Assembly (NCBI RefSeq): GCF_942548115.1
Contig: NZ_OW824151.1
Span: forward strand, 682,001-746,000
Length of the DNA: 64,000 bases
Direction of reading: 5' to 3'
Source: Aeromicrobium sp. Leaf245
Lineage (GTDB): Bacteria > Actinomycetota > Actinomycetes > Propionibacteriales > Nocardioidaceae
Positions 58,919 to 64,000 of this stretch are shown here, piece after piece (the stretch's first letter is position 1; each line of letters opens with the position of its first letter). Below the pieces are notes generated by a model. It saw only the letters and a program-made list of their open reading frames with translations. It searched no databases and was not told the DNA's origin. A program made the position numbers and the translations under genes.

Positions 58919-59463
58919 AGGTCGTGGTCAGTGGCACGCACGCGAGTGGCAAGAGCGTGCTCGTCGCCGCCCTGGCGGAGGCCCTCGACGGCGTGGAGGT
59001 CCTCCCCGACCCGTACGAGGTCCTGGGGGAGGACCTGGGCGACGAGCCGGACGCGGGTGGGTTCTTCGAGCAGCTGGTGCTCGCGGCGGATCGGCTGTCC
59101 GACCCGGCGCCCGACCACGTCGTCCTCGCCGAACGTGGGCCGCTCGACCTCCTGGCCTACCTCGAGGCGCTCGACGTCCTCGGGCGACCCGGTCGCGACG
59201 GCGGGCTCGCGGAACGCGGCCGCAGCATCGCGGTCGCGACGGCGTCGTCCATCGACCTGCTCCTCCTGCTGGACCCCGATGACGTCGTCGAGCCCGACGA
59301 CGAGGACCCCCCGCTGCGTCGGGCCGTGGCTGGTGCCCTGCTCGACCTCGCGGACGACCCGGACCTCGTGGGTGACGCGCTCGTGGTGGAGCTGGCAGGC
59401 GATCCGCAGAGCCGCCTTCGGCAGGCCCTCGCGGCTCTGGCGATCGTGCAGCGAGGCTCCTGA
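58915..59463 (+). CDS. Small P-loop ATPase/kinase-like protein
   Basis: 182 residues. Walker A GTHASGKS at 7-14, followed by VLAERGPLDLLAYLEAL and DLLLLLDPDD. The layout resembles AAA/NadR-type nucleoside-kinase-like P-loop proteins, though no catalytic assignment is possible. GTG overlaps the stop of the pab fusion (GTGA), so it is translationally coupled and may work with folate or nucleotide metabolism. Confidence 0.7.
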   Translation: MKVVVSGTHASGKSVLVAALAEALDGVEVLPDPYEVLGEDLGDEPDAGGFFEQLVLAADRLSDPAPDHVVLAERGPLDLLAYLEALDVLGRPGRDGGLAERGRSIAVATASSIDLLLLLDPDDVVEPDDEDPPLRRAVAGALLDLADDPDLVGDALVVELAGDPQSRLRQALAALAIVQRGS

Positions 59464-59512
59464 CGCAGGTTCGCACCGGCCGGTGCCCACCCCGCGTGGC
59501 AGCATCGGTCGC

Positions 59513-60664
59513 ATGGACCTGACCCTCACCGACGAGCAGGCGAGCTTCCGCGCCCTGGCACGTGACTTCCTCGACCGCGAGGTCGTGCCGCACCGTGCCG
59601 CGTGGGACCGCGCCGAGTCCGTGGACCTCGCGATCATCCCCAAGCTCGGCGAGATCGGCTTCTTCGGTCTCACCATCCCCGAGGAGTACGGCGGGGTCGG
59701 CGGCGACTACGTCACCTACGTGCTCGCGGCCGAGGAGCTGGGCCGGGCCGACTCGGCCATCCGCGGCATCGTCTCGGTGTCGTCGGGCCTGTTCGGCACG
59801 TCCGTCCTGCAGCACGGCACCGAGGAGCAGAAGCAGCGCTGGCTGCCCGACATCGCCGCCGGGCGGACGCTCGGCTGCTTCGGCCTCACCGAGCCCGGCA
59901 CCGGCTCCGACGCCGGCAACCTGCGCACCCGTGCCCGCCGCGACGGCGACGACTGGGTGATCGACGGCTCCAAGATCTTCATCACCAACGGCACCTGGGC
60001 CGACGTCGCCCTCGTCTTCGCCCGCACCAGCGACGACGGCCCGCGGGGCGTGTCGGCGTTCCTCGTGCCCACCGACACGCCCGGCTTCGAGGCCACCGAG
60101 GTCAAGGGCAAGCTGGGCCTGCGTGGCCAGGCCACCGCGGCGTTGTCCTTCGACGGCGTGCGGGTCCCGGCCGACGCCCTGCTCGGCGAGGAGGGCAAGG
60201 GCTTCAAGATCGCCATGCAGACGCTCGACAAGGGCCGGGTCACGATCGCAGCGAGCTGCGTCGGCATCGTGCAGGGCTGCCTCGAGGAGACCGTGAAGTA
60301 CACCGGCGAGCGCGAGCAGTTCGGCCGGCCGATCGCGTCGTTCCAGCTGGTGCAGGAGATGATCGCCGACATGAGCGTCGACGCCGACGCCGCGCGGCTG
60401 CTCACCTGGCGCGCCGCCGACCTCATGCAGCGCGGGGAGCCGTTCGGCACCGCCGCCTCCAAGGCCAAGCTGTTCGCGTCCGAGGCCGCGGTGCGTGCCT
60501 CGAACCTGGCGGTGCAGGCGTTCGGCGGCTACGGCTTCATCGACGAGTACCCCGTGCAGAAGTACCTGCGTGACGCTCGCGTGATGACCCTGTACGAGGG
60601 CACCAGCCAGGTGCAGAAGCTGCTGATCGGTCGGTCCGAGACGGGCATCAACGCGTTCGTCTGA
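59513..60664 (+). CDS. Acyl-CoA dehydrogenase (short/medium-chain type)
   Basis: 383 residues with all standard motifs: [53 protein letters not shown] and [20 protein letters not shown]. The catalytic Glu is present in [11 protein letters not shown], unlike the pair at 36.9-39.2 kb. It should oxidise a short acyl-CoA and pass electrons to an electron-transfer flavoprotein. The ATG at 59513 gives [12 protein letters not shown]. It sits between the P-loop gene and recR with no clear operon partner. Confidence 0.92.
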   Translation: MDLTLTDEQASFRALARDFLDREVVPHRAAWDRAESVDLAIIPKLGEIGFFGLTIPEEYGGVGGDYVTYVLAAEELGRADSAIRGIVSVSSGLFGTSVLQHGTEEQKQRWLPDIAAGRTLGCFGLTEPGTGSDAGNLRTRARRDGDDWVIDGSKIFITNGTWADVALVFARTSDDGPRGVSAFLVPTDTPGFEATEVKGKLGLRGQATAALSFDGVRVPADALLGEEGKGFKIAMQTLDKGRVTIAASCVGIVQGCLEETVKYTGEREQFGRPIASFQLVQEMIADMSVDADAARLLTWRAADLMQRGEPFGTAASKAKLFASEAAVRASNLAVQAFGGYGFIDEYPVQKYLRDARVMTLYEGTSQVQKLLIGRSETGINAFV

Positions 60665-60755
60665 CCGCGTCGTTCGATCGACGGCGCCTGTTCGACGACG
60701 CACGGCCGCGCGCCGAGCGGGCCCGCGGCCGCCGGGGCGCCTAGACTCACTCCTT

Positions 60756-61355
60756 GTGTACGACGGCGTCATCCAGGACCTCATCGACGAGCTCGGGCAG
60801 CTGCCCGGGGTCGGTCCGAAGAGCGCCCAGCGGATCGCCTTCCACCTGCTCGACGCCGACCCCGAGGACGTCCGCCGCCTCGCGGCCGTGCTGGTCGACG
60901 TGAAGGACAAGGTCCACTTCTGCGCGATCTGCGGCAACGTGACGGTCGACGTCGAGTGCCGCATCTGCACCGACCCCCGCCGCGACGTCACCGTGCTGTG
61001 CGTCGTGGAGGAGAGCAAGGACGTCGTCGCCATCGAGCGCACCCGCGAGTTCCGCGGCCGCTACCACGTGCTGGGCGGCGCGATCAGCCCCATCGCGGGC
61101 ATCGGCCCCGACCAGCTGCGCATCCGTGAGCTGCTCGGCCGCCTGCAGGACGGCGCCGTCACCGAGGTCATCATCGCCACCGACCCGAACCTCGAGGGCG
61201 AGGCCACGGCCACCTACCTCATCCGCATGCTGAGCACCCTCGGCCTGCGGGTCAGCAAGCTCGCCAGCGGCCTGCCCGTCGGCGGCGACCTCGAGTACGC
61301 CGACGAGCTCACCCTCGGGCGCGCCTTCGAGGGCCGCACCGCCATCGCCGGCTGA
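60756..61355 (+). CDS. recR: Recombination protein RecR
   Basis: 199 residues, full length. N-terminal helix-hairpin-helix ([20 protein letters not shown]), C4 zinc finger (CAICGNV and CRIC), Toprim domain ([20 protein letters not shown]) and C-terminal [15 protein letters not shown]. Works with RecFO in gap repair. GTG start with TAGACT 8 bp upstream, probably leaderless. In many bacteria dnaX-ybaB-recR are contiguous; here three unrelated genes intervene and no ybaB is seen. Confidence 0.96.
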   Translation: MYDGVIQDLIDELGQLPGVGPKSAQRIAFHLLDADPEDVRRLAAVLVDVKDKVHFCAICGNVTVDVECRICTDPRRDVTVLCVVEESKDVVAIERTREFRGRYHVLGGAISPIAGIGPDQLRIRELLGRLQDGAVTEVIIATDPNLEGEATATYLIRMLSTLGLRVSKLASGLPVGGDLEYADELTLGRAFEGRTAIAG

Positions 61356-61358
61356 ACG

Positions 61359-62105
61359 TCAGCGCGCCTCGGTCCCTGCCAGGAGCTCGGCCTGGTCGGC
61401 CGCGATCGCCCGCACCACGCGGATCCACAGGGCGCACGCGACGACGAACAGCACGGTCGTCGCGGCGGCGAACGCCGGCAGGTGCTGGATGGACGCCGTG
61501 TCGATCTCGTCGACCGGGACGAACACGCTCTCGACACCGGTGGCGAGGCAGCCCAGCAGGAAGGCACCCCACCACCACCCCACGCGGGCCCCGGACGAGG
61601 GACGGTGGGATCGCACCCGCAGGGCGTCGCGCACCACCTGGTAGGGGAACCACAACGAGACGATCGGCACCAGCCATCCGCCCCACACCCACCCGCGCCG
61701 CCGCGCGTGGGGAGACGTCGGCGACAGGACCTCGAGGTTGGATCGGACGCGCCACAACCACAGGCACGTGATGACGTAGGCGCCGAGCAGGACGGGGAAG
61801 CTCGCGGCGTCGACCAGCTCGTACGGGGTCCACAGGTCCCAGGCCAGACCGCCGTCCGCCTCCTGGCGCTCCCATCGCTCGACGGCGTCCTGCGCCAGCC
61901 AGAAGCGGGGCAGCAGCAACGCGGTGTAGAGCGCGGCGACGCCGACGGTGAGTGCGGTCAGCAGGCCGAGCGGCTGGGCGTACCCCGTGGGCGCCGCGGG
62001 GTGCGGAGCGGACTGGCCGGGAGCAGCCGTCGCGCCGGACTGCGCGACGCCCTCCGGGACGTCGTCCTGCGACGGGTAGCGCGGGTACGTCGGTGAGTCG
62101 GTCAT
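61359..62105 (-). CDS. DUF4328 membrane protein
   Basis: 248 residues: Pro-rich cytoplasmic N-terminus, then four predicted helices. The segment WVWGGWLVPIVSLWFPYQVV is the DUF4328 hallmark, with VWRVRSNLEVL-type sequence before it. Function unknown in all homologues I know of. It converges on recR with 3 bp between stops. Confidence 0.8.
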   Translation of the reverse strand: MTDSPTYPRYPSQDDVPEGVAQSGATAAPGQSAPHPAAPTGYAQPLGLLTALTVGVAALYTALLLPRFWLAQDAVERWERQEADGGLAWDLWTPYELVDAASFPVLLGAYVITCLWLWRVRSNLEVLSPTSPHARRRGWVWGGWLVPIVSLWFPYQVVRDALRVRSHRPSSGARVGWWWGAFLLGCLATGVESVFVPVDEIDTASIQHLPAFAAATTVLFVVACALWIRVVRAIAADQAELLAGTEAR

Positions 62106-62244
62106 GGTTCCCCCGGGTCGTGATGATCTGGGGCGACCGTACGACAGGTGACCCGCTCCTGAGGCGAGAACAGAGGACTTTGTCCGACTTCGGGCACGCC
62201 TGCACCGAGGACGCCGATCGCCGCGGCGCCGGTAGACTCACCGA

Positions 62245-63234
62245 GTGGAGCTGGAGCTGCGACACCTCAAGGTCGTGTGTGCCATCGCCGACGCCGGGAG
62301 CGTCACGAAGGCCGCCGCCGAGCTGGGTGTCGCGCAGCCCGCGCTCACCGCGCAGCTGAGCCGCATCGAGCGTGCCCTGGGCGGCCCGTTGTTCGACCGC
62401 GACCACCGCGGCGTGCGGCCCACGTCGCTGGGCGAGCTGGTCATCGCCCGGGCCCGCATGCTGCTGCCCGCCATGACCGGTCTGCTCGACGACGCCACCC
62501 GGTTGAACGACCCCGAACGGGGGCGGAGCACCCCCGAGCACCTGTCCATCGGCTCCTCGTCGCCGGCCATCCTTGCGCCCCTCATCCAGCGGCTGGAGGA
62601 GCGGCACCCCGACCTCGAGGTCTCCACGACCGCCTCGTGGTCGGCCGACGAGCTGGCCCGTGAGCTCGACGACGGGCGCCTCGACTTCGCCGTGGTCGGC
62701 ATCTGCGGAGGCGACAGCACGCCGGGGGAGCGCGGCCAGGTGTGGCGCACGTTCTCGGTGGACCCCGTGTTCGTGATGCTCCCGCAGGACCACCCGCTGG
62801 CGGACGTCGACGAGGTCGCGCTCGCCGACCTCGCCACCACCGGCTGGGCCGCCACCCCGGGCGACGGCTGCTTCCAGGAGTGCTTCGCGGCTGCCTGCGC
62901 GCGCGAGGGCTTCGCGCCGCGCAGCCTCTACGTCGCCGACGCGGCCAGCTGCATCGACCTCGTGGCGTCCGGCACGGCCGTGGCGCTGTGCCAGCCCACG
63001 CGGGTCCTCCCGGGGCTGGCGACCAAGCCGCTCGCCGGAGTGCCCCTGAGCTGGCGCCACCTCGTCGGCTGGCGACCCGACTCCGTCGGCGCTGCCTTCG
63101 CCGACGAGCTGCTGCTCACCGTCCGCATGGCGCACGGTGACCTCGTCGCGCGCAGCGCCGTCTACGCCGACTGGTTGGGGCGGAACCCGGGCTTCGGCGA
63201 GCAGCACGACCCGGGCATCACCCCCGCGGTATGA
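62245..63234 (+). CDS. LysR-family transcriptional regulator
   Basis: 329 residues. N-terminal winged helix (LRHLKVVCAIADAGSVTKAA, AELGVAQPALTAQLSRIERA) and a periplasmic-binding-like effector domain (about 90-300). TAGACT (62233-62238) is 6 bp before the GTG, so a leaderless start is likely. No divergent partner within range; the downstream protease gene on the same strand is a possible target. Confidence 0.9.
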   Translation: MELELRHLKVVCAIADAGSVTKAAAELGVAQPALTAQLSRIERALGGPLFDRDHRGVRPTSLGELVIARARMLLPAMTGLLDDATRLNDPERGRSTPEHLSIGSSSPAILAPLIQRLEERHPDLEVSTTASWSADELARELDDGRLDFAVVGICGGDSTPGERGQVWRTFSVDPVFVMLPQDHPLADVDEVALADLATTGWAATPGDGCFQECFAAACAREGFAPRSLYVADAASCIDLVASGTAVALCQPTRVLPGLATKPLAGVPLSWRHLVGWRPDSVGAAFADELLLTVRMAHGDLVARSAVYADWLGRNPGFGEQHDPGITPAV

Positions 63235-63416
63235 CTCTTCCGGTATGACCCTCCAGGGCTGAACTGACAGTACGTTCTTGCCAACCCCTCGGGGGGGGCT
63301 GCGGAGGCGAACCCGTCTCCGGACGACAGCGTGGGGCGTGGCGGCGAGCCGTCCGTTCCGCAGGACGGCTGCACCCTGGCGACCCCAGCGTGCCGCCACG
63401 ACGAAGGAGATCCACC

Positions 63417-64000
63417 GTGAAGACTCCCAAGCGAACCCTCTTCGGCTCCCTGGCCGTCGCCGCCGTGCTGGCCACGGCGCTCGGCCAGCAGGCCAACGCC
63501 GCGCCGTCACCCGACGACGCCCCGCCCAAGGTCAGCATGCTCGGTGCGATGGAGCGCGACCTCGGACTCTCGGAGTCGCAGGCCAAGGCCCGCATCGCCG
63601 ACGAGGCCCAGGCCTCCAAGGCCGAGAAGTCGCTCGTCAAGAGCCTCGGCGCCGACTACGCCGGCTCCTGGTACGACGCGAAGAAGGGCACCCTCGTCGT
63701 CGCGGTGACCGATGCCGCCGCCGCCGAGGCCGTCACTGCGAAGGGCGCCGAGGCGCGCACCGTCGAGCGGTCGTCGTCGGAGCTGAACGGCTACATGAAG
63801 GACCTCAACGCGAAGAAGAGCGCAGCTCCCGACACCGTGGCCGGCTGGTACGTCGACGCCGAGTCCAACAAGGTCGTCCTTCTGACGCAGGACGTCGCCG
63901 CTGCCGAGGCGTTCGCCGAGAAGGCCGGCGTGCCGGCAGAGGCGTTCCAGGCCGAGGCCGCTCCCGAGCGTCCGCAGCCGCTCTACCAGGGCGGCGACGC
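63417..64000 (+). CDS. Secreted S1-family (streptogrisin-like) protease, N-terminal part (runs off right edge)
   Basis: 194 codons are present. A GTG with AAGGAG 8 nt upstream opens a Sec signal (RTLFGSLAVAAVLATALGQQ, cleavage after ANA). What follows is the duplicated alpha-lytic-type propeptide: MERDLGLSESQAKARI, YAGSWYDAKKGTLVVAVTD and again VAGWYVDAESNKVVLLT. The catalytic domain lies beyond the window. The propeptide acts as a folding chaperone in this family. The 180-bp upstream region holds a duplicated GGTATGAC (63228 and 63241 area) and a long G-run but no clear promoter. Confidence 0.85.
   Translation, partial: MKTPKRTLFGSLAVAAVLATALGQQANAAPSPDDAPPKVSMLGAMERDLGLSESQAKARIADEAQASKAEKSLVKSLGADYAGSWYDAKKGTLVVAVTDAAAAEAVTAKGAEARTVERSSSELNGYMKDLNAKKSAAPDTVAGWYVDAESNKVVLLTQDVAAAEAFAEKAGVPAEAFQAEAAPERPQPLYQGGD

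Noticed and set aside
1..64000. Insertion sequences, prophage or integrative element
   Set aside because: No transposase, integrase or phage protein is recognisable, and gene style and composition are uniform. tRNA-Ser at 32.8 kb has no adjacent integrase or repeated 3' end.

Overview
The window is about 64 kb of very GC-rich, gene-dense DNA with GTG starts, many leaderless genes and short overlaps. Lsr2, group-3 SigB/SigF-type sigma factors, GAF-ANTAR proteins, an HspR-type HAIR element and a DtxR-family regulator all point to an actinobacterium. A member of Nocardioidaceae (Nocardioides/Aeromicrobium type) is my best guess; this is inference from gene content, not a database match. It is ordinary chromosome: no rRNA, integrase, transposase, phage gene or CRISPR array is visible. 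One tRNA-Ser and the SRP RNA lie side by side near 32.8-33.1 kb.

Layout. 0.25-3.2 kb: a three-gene flavin electron-transfer unit (FMN-binding lipoprotein, ApbE, membrane flavoreductase). 3.2-3.8 kb: repeats, then clpB under a HAIR element. 6.5-11.8 kb: NDH-2 and small metabolic and membrane genes. 11.9-15.7 kb: the B12-dependent fused mutase IcmF, divergent from a MarR regulator across a palindrome. 15.7-16.4 kb: a long repeat block. 16.5-21.8 kb: GntP-type permease, acyl-CoA oxidase-like flavoenzyme, DtxR-type regulator and RraA. 21.9-28.9 kb: a cobalamin riboswitch followed by a secreted alpha/alpha-barrel protein, two membrane-anchored beta-domain (DUF4430-like) proteins and a complete ECF transporter (T, fused A-A', S). 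29-40.6 kb: Lsr2, oxidoreductases, RNA genes, an ABC exporter operon, a paired acyl-CoA dehydrogenase and a ThrE-type exporter. 40.7-53.4 kb: a stress and regulation island with two GAF-ANTAR proteins, hemerythrin, SDR, two SigB/F-like sigma factors, zinc alcohol dehydrogenase, and a CDGSH protein coupled to a heme-oxygenase-fold diiron protein. 54-61.4 kb: dnaX, a PabB-PabC-PabA triple fusion, a small P-loop protein, an acyl-CoA dehydrogenase and recR. 61.4-64 kb: a DUF4328 protein, a LysR regulator and the start of a secreted S1 protease.

Two themes stand out. First, vitamin B12: IcmF consumes it, and the riboswitch locus looks like a bacterial version of the split animal transcobalamin fold (alpha-barrel plus beta-domain) feeding an ECF importer. 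This is the strongest candidate for an under-described system. Second, the stress island carries its own promoter family (G-N-N-T, 15-16 bp, GGGTAC) and a separate 15-16 bp 5'-leader motif shared by both sigma genes and one GAF-ANTAR gene.

Three intergenic regions (3.2-3.75, 15.7-16.4 and 46.2-46.45 kb) carry related copies of a modular, palindrome-rich dispersed repeat that is not found in coding sequence here.
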